64,000 bases of DNA. It comes from Streptomyces candidus (GTDB taxonomy: Bacteria > Actinomycetota > Actinomycetes > Streptomycetales > Streptomycetaceae). Made by a program: the position numbers and the translations under genes. Positions 24,542-33,744 of this stretch are shown one piece after another. Positions within the stretch are counted from its first letter, which is position 1. Each line of letters starts with the position of its first letter. Below the pieces are notes generated by a model. The model ran no database searches, was not told the origin of the DNA, and saw only the letters and a list, made by a program, of their open reading frames with translations. Location: positions 1 to 64,000 of the forward strand of contig NZ_JACHEM010000014.1 in NCBI RefSeq assembly GCF_014207445.1. The letters are read 5' to 3'.

Positions 24542-24640
24542 GGCAATCGAGTCTCCGTCGGACCCGGAGCGTTCGTCCGAGCCCGCTCCGTGGTGGCGGC
24601 TGCCCGCCACTCCCCCAGGACATGGCACGTGGCGCGGCCG
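24542..24640 (-). pseudogene. Fragment of a second DUF6207 gene
   Basis: The minus strand reads CHVLGEWRAAATTERARTN, parallel to VCRVLGERWAATTTVRAR of the intact gene at 20544-20777, and the DNA itself is closely similar over about 45 bp around TGTCCTGGGGGAG. There is no start or intact frame. Just upstream of it (24447 region) GAGTC is repeated three times. Confidence 0.55.
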
Positions 24641-24645
24641 CACGG

Positions 24646-25236
24646 TCACCCGGGAGCGCCTTGGGGGGTGTCGTCGCTGTCACCGTGGTGCCCGCGGCGG
24701 GCGTCGCGGTCGAAGATGCCGAGGATCTCGCAGGGTCCGCCGTCGGCGCCGATCGCGTGCGGCATCATTGTGGGGAACTCGGCGGCCTGATTGGTCTCCA
24801 GGCGGAAGCGGCGGTGGCCGAGCATGAGGATCGCGGTGCCGGACAGGACGACGAGCCATTCGCGCCCCGGGTGGGCGCGCATGTGTGCCGGGTTCTCGGG
24901 GGGCGGTTCGGTCATGCGCTGGCGCACCACGCTCATCCCGGGGTCGGCCCTGATGGTCCAGCGCATCCGACCGTGGGTGCTGTCGATGGTCGGGCTGGTG
25001 ACGACATCGTCGGTGGCGGTCTCCACGAGCTGATCGAGCGTGGTGTCCAGGGCGCGGGCGAGGGTGACCAGCTGATCCAGCGCGAGGCGGCGCTGACCGT
25101 TCTCGATGCGGCTCAGTGAGGACTGGCTGAGGTGGGCACGGGAGGCCAACTCCTCCAGTGACCAGCCCTGCGCGACCCGTAGTGCGCGGATGCGTTTGCG
25201 TACGAGGCTGTCCAGATCTTCATCTTCTTGCGTCAT
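24646..25236 (-). CDS. XRE-type regulator with C-terminal cupin domain
   Basis: A 196-residue regulator. Residues 10-65 are the HTH (VRKRIRALRVAQGWSLEEL, ASRAHLSQSSLSRIENG). From about residue 100 comes a cupin barrel (MRAHPGREWLVVLSGTAIL, RFRLETNQAAEFPTMMPHAIG), ending GPCEILGIFDRD. In Streptomyces this type often sits beside a SAM-dependent methyltransferase and binds a palindrome in the shared promoter. Here the methyltransferase gene is 9.6 kb away next to a fragment of a second such regulator. No Shine-Dalgarno precedes ATG 25236; an inverted repeat at 25249-25263 suggests self-control. Confidence 0.87.
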   Translation of the reverse strand: MTQEDEDLDSLVRKRIRALRVAQGWSLEELASRAHLSQSSLSRIENGQRRLALDQLVTLARALDTTLDQLVETATDDVVTSPTIDSTHGRMRWTIRADPGMSVVRQRMTEPPPENPAHMRAHPGREWLVVLSGTAILMLGHRRFRLETNQAAEFPTMMPHAIGADGGPCEILGIFDRDARRGHHGDSDDTPQGAPG

Positions 25237-25248
25237 GGGCAAGAGTGT

Positions 25249-25263
25249 ATGCCTTGGAAGCAT
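25249..25263. promoter_or_regulatory. Inverted repeat before the XRE-cupin gene
   Basis: ATGCCTTGGAAGCAT has matching ends (ATGC/GCAT) and lies 12 bp upstream of the start, where an autoregulatory operator would be expected. Confidence 0.4.
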
Positions 25264-25505
25264 CTCCGGTTTCTGGTGCCGTGTACCGACAGCGGCTCCC
25301 CGCGCAACGCGCCCGCCGAGGCCATGCACGGATTCATCGGCCGCACACGTCCTCGTCGACGGCCGCTTCGTCATCGAGGACGGCATGCGGACCTCCGTGC
25401 TGGCAGGCCCAACGGTCCGGGGCCCGGACGCGCTGCCAGGGGCTGACGGCCTGGTGCCGACCGAAGACCGTCAGGCGGTTCGGGCGCGCGGGCGCGCGGA
25501 GGTCA
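25264..25505. other. Intergenic region with a possible amidohydrolase scrap
   Basis: Plus-strand 25345-25400 reads AHVLVDGRFVIEDGMRT, like the terminal strand of an amidohydrolase, too short to call. No gene otherwise. Confidence 0.3.
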
Positions 25506-26474
25506 TCACGTGCGGGAGCGGGGATGGTTCTGGTCGCGCCAGGCCCGCGGCGAGATTCCGAACGTCCGTTTGAACACCTTGCTGAAGTGGGTCGCGTCCA
25601 CGAAGCCCCAACTCCGGCCTATCGCCGCAATGGTCCGCAGCCGCCCGTCCGGGCCAGCCAGCTCCCGTCTGCATTCGGTCAGGCGGCGTGTACGTATCCA
25701 GTCTCCGAGGCTGATTCCCGACCGCGACAGCACCGCGTAGAGGTGACGCACGGAGATGCCGTGCGCGGCGGCGATCTGTGCCGCCGACAGACCGGGATCA
25801 GCCAGGTGGGACCGGATGTACTGAGTGATCCGCAGGCTGAGGGTGGCTTCCAGCGGGCCCCTGGCCAAGCCGGAGTCGCCGTACTGGGACGTCAGGACGG
25901 CGCGGAGAAGTCCAACGCTTGGTTCCACGACGGTGTCGGCGTGCGCATCCTGGTGCAGTTCGTCGCTGACAGCCAGTTGGGAGAAGTAGGTGAAGGCGAG
26001 GCGCGCAACGGGGTTGCCGGACCCCAGGGGGACCGCGGTGATGTCCCGTAGTAACCGGTCGGGGAGGGCGAGTACCGCGCGGGGAAACCGGATGAAGCGG
26101 TGGTCGACTCCCTCGTCGAAGAGAAGCATGTAGGGAGCGATCGATTCGTAGACGACGCAGTCCCCCGGGCCCAGGAGGCACTCGCGACCGTTCTGCACCA
26201 CCATGCTGCTGCCCGTCATCTGAACACCGAGAGAGACGGCCGGCTCCTCGTCCTCGCGGGCGAGCCGCTCCGTCCGACGCATCCTGACCGCGGTCGCCCG
26301 CGCCGAGCAGATCTTGATGGGCCCCACAGCACTGAGACCCAGACGGACGTTGATGTCCTCGGCCGCAGGGCCGTGGTCGATATCGATTGCCACCATGGAC
26401 TTCCACACCGCGTTCCGGACGACTTCTTCCCGGTCCCGCGGCGGTATGTACGCGGTGTCCAGGGCCGGGCTCAT
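25506..26474 (-). CDS. AraC-family transcriptional regulator
   Basis: A 322-residue regulator. The N-terminal 200 residues form an AraC-binding-like sensor domain (VSLGVQMTGSSMVVQNGRE, LLGPGDCVVYESIAPYML). The C-terminal 100 residues have the two HTH motifs: LSAAQIAAAHGISVRHLYAVL, split as ISVRHLYAVLSRSG, and SWGFVDATHFSKVFKRTFG followed by SPRAWR. This matches the FeaR/NitR-type of AraC regulators. Its ligand and targets are not evident; it is divergent from a lipoprotein gene 406 bp away. Confidence 0.92.
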   Translation of the reverse strand: MSPALDTAYIPPRDREEVVRNAVWKSMVAIDIDHGPAAEDINVRLGLSAVGPIKICSARATAVRMRRTERLAREDEEPAVSLGVQMTGSSMVVQNGRECLLGPGDCVVYESIAPYMLLFDEGVDHRFIRFPRAVLALPDRLLRDITAVPLGSGNPVARLAFTYFSQLAVSDELHQDAHADTVVEPSVGLLRAVLTSQYGDSGLARGPLEATLSLRITQYIRSHLADPGLSAAQIAAAHGISVRHLYAVLSRSGISLGDWIRTRRLTECRRELAGPDGRLRTIAAIGRSWGFVDATHFSKVFKRTFGISPRAWRDQNHPRSRT

Positions 26475-26880
26475 GGGGCAGCTCTCCGTCTGCAGCGATC
26501 ACAGAGCCGGCCTGGCAGTACCTCGGCCCGTTGCTCCATTTCGTTCCCCCTCGGCGCGTCGGTTCCTGACGTCAGTGTGTCGGGAGTCCCTCGCGCCGTG
26601 CAACAGCTTCGTCGGCGACACGCGGGGCCGGTCCTCGTTTCTGCGGCGCCATCTCAAGGTGGTGCACGACTGACAAAGTCCCCTGCACGGACGACACATT
26701 CCGAAGTCCACGATGACCCTAACGTCTGTGGGGGCCGGAGAACGGGGCGTCGCACACCCACATCACGAGCCTTGTCCACGCCATCGCCCGTCCGCGTCAC
26801 GCCAGTTCGGACCGAGGACGGAACATGGCTCGTCGAAACGTGGCTCGGACGCCGCGTCAGCCGTAGGGAGAGCGCATCAC
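26475..26880. other. Divergent intergenic region, no gene seen
   Basis: About 400 bp carrying promoters for the AraC regulator and the lipoprotein. Open frames here are low quality. No clear repeat. Confidence 0.45.
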
Positions 26881-27810
26881 ATGAGGCGGACATTCTCCGT
26901 ATCCGTTGCCGCCCTGGCGGCTGCCTGCATCACGGCGGGCTGTGGGGCCGGGACGGATGTCACGACAGACGCGGAAAAGTCCTCGAAGGGGGACACGGTC
27001 GCGATTTCGGACCGCGAACTCCGGGATCTGACCGTCCCCGAGGAGATGGAAATCGAGTACGCCGAGTACGCCCTCGTCAAGGAGTGCATGGAGGACAAGG
27101 GATTCTCGTACTGGGTGGGACCGGTGGCAAGTGTCGACGCCCGTAAGGCGGGGCGCTACGTGATCGACGACATCGCGTGGGCGAAGAAGTACGGCTACGG
27201 CCGGCCCTTCGACGAGGCGGCCGAGAAGGAGCGGAGCGAGCACCCCAACGTCCGGTTCCCCAACGCCCTCCCGCGGAAGGACCGTATCCGCTACCACACA
27301 GCTCTCAACGGCGATTACGACGACGTGCTGAGCGTGGACCTGCCCGCCGGCGGCACCATCGAGACGCCCCGGGAGGGTTGCTGGGCCGGAGCGCGGACCC
27401 ACCTCTACGGAGACCTCAAGGCCTGGTTCGAAGCCAAGAAGACCGTTACCAGCCTGACCCCGCTCTACGTTCCGGAGATCCTCGCGGACGACCGGATGAA
27501 GAAGACGGTCAGCGCCTGGTCGCGCTGCATGAAAGAAGCCGGACGGCCCTTCTCCTCACCGGACGAGCTCCGCGAGAAGCGTATCGAGCACACCGTCGGA
27601 ATGAGATCCGAAGACGCCAGGAAGTACGACGTCGAACTGGCGGTCAACGAGGCAACGTGCGCCGTGAAAACGTCTCTCGGGAAGATCGCGCGCCACCTCG
27701 AAGGTGAATACCGGTCCGCCACGCTGAAGAAGTACGGCAAAGAGAATGCCGCCTATCAGCGCATGAGTCTGGCCGCGCTGTCCCGGGCACGGGATCTCAC
27801 CAGCGAGTGA
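26881..27810 (+). CDS. Secreted lipoprotein of unknown function
   Basis: A 309-residue protein with a lipoprotein signal (RRTFSVSVAALAAACITAGC; lipidated Cys at residue 21). The mature part is charged and mostly helical, with four Cys in pairs (KECMEDKG, REGCWAG, SRCMKEAG, EATCAVK) that may form disulfides. GGGAGAG precedes ATG 26881 by about 9 bases. The pattern of paired Cys around KECM and SRCM resembles a common family of uncharacterised actinomycete lipoproteins; no enzyme motif is seen. It is followed 70 bp later by a secreted inhibitor-like gene. Confidence 0.8.
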   Translation: MRRTFSVSVAALAAACITAGCGAGTDVTTDAEKSSKGDTVAISDRELRDLTVPEEMEIEYAEYALVKECMEDKGFSYWVGPVASVDARKAGRYVIDDIAWAKKYGYGRPFDEAAEKERSEHPNVRFPNALPRKDRIRYHTALNGDYDDVLSVDLPAGGTIETPREGCWAGARTHLYGDLKAWFEAKKTVTSLTPLYVPEILADDRMKKTVSAWSRCMKEAGRPFSSPDELREKRIEHTVGMRSEDARKYDVELAVNEATCAVKTSLGKIARHLEGEYRSATLKKYGKENAAYQRMSLAALSRARDLTSE

Positions 27811-27880
27811 CTCACAGGTTTCCGTGGCACAGCAGTCGCGGATGGATTCGAAAAAACAACACATGAAGGAGCATCAACTC

Positions 27881-28324
27881 ATGCGCAAGGCTTTCGCCGT
27901 CCTGACGGCCGTCACCGTGGCATCCCTCGGCGCCCTCGTCCCCGCCACTTCCGCCCAGGCGGCGGACTGCTCCGACGCCATGGCCGGCGCCCTCTCCGGC
28001 TACATGTACGCGTACGACAACACCAACTGCAACGGCTACCTCGGCCGCGCGTCCGGCGACGACTCGGACTGGGGCAACTCCTCGCAGAGCTTCCAGGGCG
28101 GGGACAACAACAAGGCGTCGTCGATCCTGAACAACGGCAACAGCTACGAGGTCAAGTTCTACGGCGCCGCCAACAGCGGCGGGGGCCACATCTGTCTCAG
28201 CCGGTCCGAGGGCTGGGCCTCCAATCTTTCCGACGACACCCTCACCAACGGCGCCCCGGCGAACAACAACATCAGCAGTCACGCGTGGGCCAGCGCATCC
28301 AACTGCTCCAAGTGGGCGGTCTGA
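27881..28324 (+). CDS. Secreted peptidase inhibitor I36-like protein
   Basis: A 147-residue protein with a Sec signal (KAFAVLTAVTVASLGALVPA, cut after AQA). The mature domain has YMYAYDNTNCNGYLGRASG, then DSDWGNSSQSFQGGDNNKAS and SILNNGNSYEVKFYGAANSG. This pattern is that of small secreted proteins of the I36 (SMPI-like) beta-gamma-crystallin group. The Asn/Asp-rich loops may bind calcium, and four Cys suggest two disulfides. AAGGAG at 27866-27871 lies 9 bases before ATG 27881, overruling earlier in-frame starts. A protease-inhibitor role is inferred from the family. Confidence 0.7.
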   Translation: MRKAFAVLTAVTVASLGALVPATSAQAADCSDAMAGALSGYMYAYDNTNCNGYLGRASGDDSDWGNSSQSFQGGDNNKASSILNNGNSYEVKFYGAANSGGGHICLSRSEGWASNLSDDTLTNGAPANNNISSHAWASASNCSKWAV

Positions 28325-28424
28325 CCGTACCTGCCCGGGGGCGCGGACCACTCCTCCCGCGCCCCTGACCCACCCCTGACCCACCTCAACCGGCCGGTCT
28401 CGTCCCGGCAGGCCGAAGTGCGAC

Positions 28425-28451
28425 GCCCCCGCATCAGTGCGGTGCGGGGGC
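28425..28451 (+). terminator. Terminator hairpin
   Basis: GCCCCCGCA (28425-28433) pairs perfectly with 28443-28451, followed by CCTTTGCTTG. It ends the I36-like transcript and lies before the convergent snapalysin gene. Confidence 0.8.
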
Positions 28452-28638
28452 CCTTTGCTTGCTCTGCTCATGACCGCGTTCTTACCGGCGCCGGCGCCCC
28501 AAGCGGCATCCCTCGGGCCGATCCGGCGCCTCCTGCAAACCAGCGCCGAATCGTAGAACGTCGTGACCGCACCGGCGGATGATCAACGCCGGAGGGGCGT
28601 GCACGGGCCGGTCGCGGCGTCCGTCCCGCCCGGGGCGG

Positions 28639-29223
28639 TCAGGGGGCGTCGACCAGCAGGCGGCCTTCGCGCTGCGGATGCGTGGCGGCGCGCGTGGCAT
28701 AGGCGGACTCGACCCGAGCCCGTTCGGTCGCGTTCGGGACGGCATTCTTGCAGCTGATGCCGGCGCTGGAACCCGACATCAGCTGGGAACACGGCCCGGG
28801 CTTGGTGTCCGGCAGGCCGAGATTGTGACCGATCTCGTGGGCGGCGATGCGTGTCTTGTCATGGCCCTCGGTGACCGCGAGGTTGCCGAGTTCCACCCTG
28901 GCCCGGCCGCCCGGACGGACTGGTCCCAGCGTGGCCTGCGGCCAACCGTTGGTGGCTACGATCTGGATCTCGGCTCGCGTTCCCGGCCTGACCTTCGCGA
29001 GCTTGACTGTGCTGGCGTTCGCGTTCCAGGAAGCGACTCCGGCCGTAATGGCGGCTTCCCAGCCACGTGCCCGGGTGTCGTCGTAGTAGAGAGTCGTCAC
29101 TGCGGAGGAACTGGCCAGCGCAGCCGTTGTGGGCGCAGGCGCGGCGTGCGCCGCCGCAGGCACCGCGAGCACAGCGAGTGCTGCGGCGGTACCGGCTGCG
29201 GCGAACCACTTCGAGCGGGGCAT
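28639..29223 (-). CDS. snpA: Snapalysin-type secreted zinc protease
   Basis: A 194-residue protein with a Sec signal (WFAAAGTAAALAVLAVPAAA) and a small M7-type metalloprotease domain. The zinc motif AAHEIGHNLGLPD has His129, Glu130, His133 and Asp139, the HExxHxxxxxD signature specific to snapalysins. WNANASTVKLAKV and CSQLMSG (a Met-turn-like segment) are also typical. AAGGGA lies 6 bases before ATG 29223. In other streptomycetes snpA is controlled by a divergent LysR activator; none is present next to this copy. Confidence 0.93.
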   Translation of the reverse strand: MPRSKWFAAAGTAAALAVLAVPAAAHAAPAPTTAALASSSAVTTLYYDDTRARGWEAAITAGVASWNANASTVKLAKVRPGTRAEIQIVATNGWPQATLGPVRPGGRARVELGNLAVTEGHDKTRIAAHEIGHNLGLPDTKPGPCSQLMSGSSAGISCKNAVPNATERARVESAYATRAATHPQREGRLLVDAP

Positions 29224-29700
29224 AACTGTCCCTTCATCGGGCTGGTTCCCTGCGAAAGGGAGACGGGGCCCGTGGCACAGGTCGCGGAGCCAGTGACACG
29301 GGCACGGATAGCGGCTCCTCCCGGGAGGAGGCATCGTCTATTTTGTTGAGGCGCTGTCAACGTCTTCTGGTTCGGAGTGTGGGGCACCACGTCGGCTGTC
29401 GCCAATGCCGACAGGTCATAACACCCATGGATGCATCCGAGGCTCGGCGGCGACCGGCGCCTCCGATGAAGTGGTAGCGCCTGCCCCCGCGGCAGAGCAG
29501 CACGGCGTCGCGTTTCTGGGCCCCGCGGACACGCGAGCGAGCCCTGGCGCCCGGGCCGGGGCTCATGCGTTCCTCCCCAGGCCTGCGCCCGCCGACGGTG
29601 CTCGCCCACGTGGTCGTGGGTTCAGCTGCGGGCACTTCGTTCCCGGGGCTGTGTCCTGGAACGCGGGCACGGCCGGGCTCCTACCCCGGGCTCCGTCCCT
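29224..29700. other. Intergenic region with a 16-bp palindrome
   Basis: No believable gene. It contains CTCCTCCCGGGAGGAG (29315-29330), a perfect palindrome about 90 bp upstream of the protease start, in a position to be an operator. Confidence 0.5.
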
Positions 29701-30360
29701 TCAGTGGGATGGTGCCACCAGGCCCGCCTCGTAGGCCAGGATCACCAGCTGCACCCGGTCGCGGGCATGGAGTTTGGCGAGCAGGCGGGTCAGGTAGGTC
29801 TTGGCGGTGGCGATGCTGATGGAGAGCTCGCCTGCGATCTCCGTATTGGACAGGCCTCTGCCGACGAGGGTCAGTACCTCGCGTTCCCGGGCGGTGATGC
29901 CGTCGAGCTTCGACCGCCGCGGGGGTGATGCCGCGGGTCGGGCGGTGAACTCCTTGATCAGCCGACGGGTGACGGCCGGTGCGATCAGAGCGTCCCCGGC
30001 GGCAACGATCCGGACTGCGGCGAGGATGTCGTCCAGAGCCATGTCCTTGACGAGGAACCCGGAGGCTCCGGCGTGCAGCGCCCCGTAGACGTAGTCGTCG
30101 TCGTCGAAGGTCGTCAGGACGACGACACGTGTGGAGCCGGTGCCCGTGGTGATCAGTCGGGTGGCTTCGATGCCGTCCATGCCGGGCATCCGGAGGTCCA
30201 TCACCACGACGTCGGGGGCGAGTTCCTCCGTCAGCCGTACCGCTTCCGCGCCGTCTCCCGCCTCGCCCACCACCTCGATGTCCGCGGTGTCGGTGATGAC
30301 CATCTGCAGGGCGGCCCGGACCAGGGGCTGGTCGTCGGTGAGCACGACACGGATGGTCAT
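29701..30360 (-). CDS. NarL/LuxR-type response regulator
   Basis: A 219-residue regulator. The receiver domain has the acidic pair Asp9/Asp10, phospho-acceptor Asp55 (VVVMDLRMPGMDG), TTFDDDD after the Thr switch and Lys105 (GFLVKD). The C-terminal LuxR HTH reads ITAREREVLTLVGRGLSNTEIA and SIATAKTYLTRLLAKL. It overlaps the histidine kinase stop by 4 bp (ATGA), so the pair is co-translated. The ABC exporter genes divergent to the kinase are the likely targets, a common Streptomyces arrangement. Confidence 0.96.
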   Translation of the reverse strand: MTIRVVLTDDQPLVRAALQMVITDTADIEVVGEAGDGAEAVRLTEELAPDVVVMDLRMPGMDGIEATRLITTGTGSTRVVVLTTFDDDDYVYGALHAGASGFLVKDMALDDILAAVRIVAAGDALIAPAVTRRLIKEFTARPAASPPRRSKLDGITAREREVLTLVGRGLSNTEIAGELSISIATAKTYLTRLLAKLHARDRVQLVILAYEAGLVAPSH

Positions 30361-31610
30361 CCGGCCACCGCCTTCGCGTCTGCGTCGGTCCCTGTCGGTA
30401 CCGGGAGTCTGGCCGCTACGAGAAACCCGCCCTCCGGACGAGGTCCGGCCGTGAAGGTGCCGTGCAACAGGGCGACCCGCTCCCGCATGCCGATCAGACC
30501 GTACCCGGTGTCCTGGCCGGTGGTGCCGCCCATGCCGCGGTCCGAGACCTCGACGGCGAGTTCTTCGTCGAGGTAGTCGAGGCGCACCTGGCAGGAATCG
30601 GCACCCGAGTGCCGCACGGCGTTGGTCACCGACTCCTGGACGATCCGGAACGCCGCGAGGTCGATGTCGGCCGGCAGCGGGCGGCGTCTGCCCTGCCACC
30701 GCACCTCCACACGGACCCCGGCGGCCGTGGTGGCCGCGGCGAGCTGCTCCACGTTCGCCAGACCGGCGGCCGGTCGCCGGGACGCCGGCGCGTGTGCGCG
30801 GCCTTGGCGTTCCTCACCCTCGTCGGCCTGGCGCAGTGCGCCGAGCATCCGCCGCAACCCGGCCAGCGTCTCGCGGCCCGCTGTCTCCACCGTGAGCATC
30901 GCCTCGCGGGCTCTGGCCGGCTGGGTCTCGACGACCCGGGCCGCGGCGCCGGCCTGCAAGGCGATGACGCCGATGCTGTGGGCGACCGTGTCGTGCATCT
31001 CGCGCGCGATGCGCAGCCGTTCGGCGGTGACGGCCTCGGCCGCGGCCCGGGCGTGCAACTCCTCGGTGTGAGCACGGGCCTGGTGCGACGAATTGCCGAT
31101 GAGCCAGGCGATGACCACGGTCAGGGCCACGAACGGCTCCTGCGCGACGCCGGAATCGTCGCCCGTGCTCAACCGCAGGACGAGGTGGCCGGCGAGTGTG
31201 CCGAGGGCTGCGGCGGCCGCAGTGAGCGAACTCCGCCGGGTGCGGGTGGCTGCGATGTAGCAGAGGGCGACATCCACGGCCAGGAACTGCAGGGGTGGAA
31301 TCTCGTCCTGACGCCAGGCCGCCGTCGAGACGACCGTACCGACGATCACCAGGCCGTACGCTACGGAGGTCCTGCGGCGCAGCAGCGCGCTGCCGGCCAG
31401 GACCAGGACGAAGGCGACAGCGAGCAGCGCCTGGGCTCCGAGCGAGTCGAGCCCGTTTCGGGGGTAGTTGAGCGAGTACGACCGCTGCGGCGGCAGTACG
31501 ACGTACTCGACGATGGGCTGCACTGCGGCCGCGTACCACGCAAGTGCCGTCCACAGGCCCGGCGGTATGCGGGTGAGCAGCGGCAGCGGCAGCGGCGGTG
31601 AGGCGGACAT
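30357..31610 (-). CDS. NarL-family sensor histidine kinase
   Basis: A 417-residue kinase. Residues 20-175 hold about five to six membrane helices with no large outside loop, so it probably senses at the membrane. The HisKA_3 box AREMHDTVAHSIGV has the phosphorylated His206. The ATPase domain shows VQESVTNAVRHSG (N box) and DTGYGLIGMRERV (G box). ATG 31610 starts MSASPPLPLPL; earlier frame text is not coding. It is divergent from the ABC ATPase gene across a 133-bp gap that should hold both promoters. Confidence 0.94.
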   Translation of the reverse strand: MSASPPLPLPLLTRIPPGLWTALAWYAAAVQPIVEYVVLPPQRSYSLNYPRNGLDSLGAQALLAVAFVLVLAGSALLRRRTSVAYGLVIVGTVVSTAAWRQDEIPPLQFLAVDVALCYIAATRTRRSSLTAAAAALGTLAGHLVLRLSTGDDSGVAQEPFVALTVVIAWLIGNSSHQARAHTEELHARAAAEAVTAERLRIAREMHDTVAHSIGVIALQAGAAARVVETQPARAREAMLTVETAGRETLAGLRRMLGALRQADEGEERQGRAHAPASRRPAAGLANVEQLAAATTAAGVRVEVRWQGRRRPLPADIDLAAFRIVQESVTNAVRHSGADSCQVRLDYLDEELAVEVSDRGMGGTTGQDTGYGLIGMRERVALLHGTFTAGPRPEGGFLVAARLPVPTGTDADAKAVAG

Positions 31611-31743
31611 GCAGTGATCGTAAGCACCTGCGTCGGACGGCACATCCGACCGGGGCCGTACAACCAGGGTTGACACCCCTCGTCCCCGATTGTCATCGGC
31701 GGTCCGATTACGGGCAGGGTTGCCCACCGCCACTGTGGTCCCC

Positions 31744-32652
31744 GTGATCGAAGTCAACGAACTCACGAAGCGATACGGCAGCACGACGGCCGTCAAAGAC
31801 CTTACCTTCACCGTGCGACCCGGCCAGGTGACCGGGTTTCTCGGTCCGAACGGCGCCGGGAAGAGCACCACACTGCGGATGATCCTCGGCCTGCACGAAC
31901 CGACCAGCGGCACCGTCACCGTCGACGGTCGTTCCTTTGCCGACCGCCCCCGCGGCCTGCGTCATGTCGGCTCCCTTCTCGACGCGCACGATGTGCACGG
32001 CGGGCGCAGCGCGGAGGCTCAGCTGTCCGCCCTGGCCCGCAGCAACCGCATCCCGCAGCGCCGGGTGGAGGAGGTGCTGCGGGAGGTCGGCCTGGCCGAG
32101 GTCGCCCGGCGCCGCATCGGCGGATTCTCGCTCGGCATGAAGCAGCGGCTCGGCATCGCCTCCGCTCTGCTCGGCGAACCACCGGTTCTGCTCTTCGACG
32201 AACCGCTCAACGGCCTCGACCCGGAAGGCGTGAAGTGGGTGCGTGACCTGTTCAGGCGCCTCGCCGCCGAGGGCCGCACGGTGTTCGTCTCCAGCCATCT
32301 CATGTCCGAGATGGAGCACACCGCCGACCAGTTGATCGTCATCGGCCGCGGCGAACTGATCGCGGCAGAGAGCCTCGCGGAGTTCTCCGCTCGCGGCACC
32401 CGGCCGAGCGTCACGGTGGGCACGCCCGCCGCCGCCGTCCTGCGCGGTCTGCTGACGGCCGAAGGCGCGGTCGTCGGCACGGCGGGCGACCTGCTTGCCG
32501 TGACCGGTGCGACCGCGGTCCGGATCGGTGAGATCGCCATGGAGCACCGCATTCCGCTGCATCATCTCAGCACCCGGTCCGCCTCGTTGGAAGAGGCGTT
32601 CATGGAGCTCACCGCCGACAGCGTGCAATACCTCGCAGGAGACCCCACATGA
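31744..32652 (+). CDS. ABC transporter ATP-binding protein
   Basis: A 302-residue ATPase of the DrrA/BcrA-like export type. It has Walker A (GPNGAGKST), the Q-loop area, the signature SLGMKQRLGIA, Walker B (VLLFDEPLNGLD) and the H-switch (VSSHLMSEME). The C-terminal 80 residues are the usual extension of drug and antimicrobial-peptide exporters. GTG 31744 opens VIEVNELTKRYG; a start further left is possible but the text there is poor. The 4-bp overlap with the permease gene shows co-translation. It is divergent from a two-component system that probably controls it. Confidence 0.93.
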   Translation: MIEVNELTKRYGSTTAVKDLTFTVRPGQVTGFLGPNGAGKSTTLRMILGLHEPTSGTVTVDGRSFADRPRGLRHVGSLLDAHDVHGGRSAEAQLSALARSNRIPQRRVEEVLREVGLAEVARRRIGGFSLGMKQRLGIASALLGEPPVLLFDEPLNGLDPEGVKWVRDLFRRLAAEGRTVFVSSHLMSEMEHTADQLIVIGRGELIAAESLAEFSARGTRPSVTVGTPAAAVLRGLLTAEGAVVGTAGDLLAVTGATAVRIGEIAMEHRIPLHHLSTRSASLEEAFMELTADSVQYLAGDPT

Positions 32653-33494
32653 CCAGTGCCTACGCTTCCGTCGGCGGACTTGGTGCCGACGAACCCCGCG
32701 CCCGCTTCCTCGACCTGGTGGCAGCCGAGTGGATCAAGCTTCGGTCGCTGCGCTCGACCTGGATCGCCTACGGGGCCACCGCACCGGCCGTCATCGCGTT
32801 CAACGCGGGAACCGCTTACGACACCTACAGCCACTGGCCGGAGCGGGGCGCGGCGGAGCGGGCAGACTTCGTCCGGGCCGGTATTCCGTTGCAGGAGGCG
32901 TTCACAGCGAACGCCGCCATGGTCATGATGCTCGCCCTCGGTGCCATCGGCGCCCTGGTGATCCTCGGCGAGTACAGCACGGGCACCATTCGTACGACGT
33001 TCGCGGCCGTCCCTGACCGCCGTTCGGTGATGGCCGCCAAGACGGTGGTCGTCACGGCGGTCACCAGCGTCTTCGGCTCCATCGTCGCGGGGGTCTCGTT
33101 CGTCCTGACGCAGACGATCCTCGACGGCCGGGGCGCGGGCGTACCGATCAGCCACCCGGGCGCCCTGCGTGTCGTCGTGGCGTCCGCCCTCCTTGCGCCC
33201 GTGTGCGCGGTCGTGGGCATGGCCATCGGCTCCGTCGTGCGGCACACCTCGGCCACCATGATTGCCTCGGTGGCGGTCATCCTCGTGCTGCCCCTCGTCT
33301 TCTCCGACGGGCGCCACTGGTCGGCGGTCGCCGGGCACGCAACGATCTACCAGGCGTGGTTGCGGCTCGTGGATCTCGGCTCCCCCCGGACCGACTTCCC
33401 CTGGACGACCGGCGGAGCCTGGGCCGTCTACGCCGTGTGGGCCCTCGCCGCAGCCGTGCTCGCCGTCACCAGCGCACAACGGCGCGACCAGTGA
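32649..33494 (+). CDS. ABC transporter permease
   Basis: A 281-residue permease of the ABC-2 type with about six membrane helices. The start AAEWIKLRSLRSTWI, where a cytosolic amphipathic segment leads into helix 1, and LVILGEYSTGTIRTTFAAVPDR are typical of exporter permeases of antibiotic or peptide resistance systems. It works as a dimer with the ATPase encoded just upstream, whose stop it overlaps (ATGA). The exported substrate cannot be deduced. Confidence 0.92.
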   Translation: MTSAYASVGGLGADEPRARFLDLVAAEWIKLRSLRSTWIAYGATAPAVIAFNAGTAYDTYSHWPERGAAERADFVRAGIPLQEAFTANAAMVMMLALGAIGALVILGEYSTGTIRTTFAAVPDRRSVMAAKTVVVTAVTSVFGSIVAGVSFVLTQTILDGRGAGVPISHPGALRVVVASALLAPVCAVVGMAIGSVVRHTSATMIASVAVILVLPLVFSDGRHWSAVAGHATIYQAWLRLVDLGSPRTDFPWTTGGAWAVYAVWALAAAVLAVTSAQRRDQ

Positions 33495-33744
33495 AAGGGC
33501 CGGGCAACTGGCGTTCTGGCGCGGAAGGATGGTGCCGGTCTTGTGGTCGGTTCAGCGGGGCTCCGACCCGCCACCGTGGGAGTGGGGTTCACGTGTCCGG
33601 CCACTCCGGTAACCCGACACTCCGGAGTCGCGTAGCGGGCCGACGTCATCGGCCTGGATGACGGGGCAGGCCGGCTGCTGTAGCGATGAGTTTGCGTCGA
33701 CCGGAGCGTCTTACCACTGTTGTCGCCCATCACAGGAGGAACGC

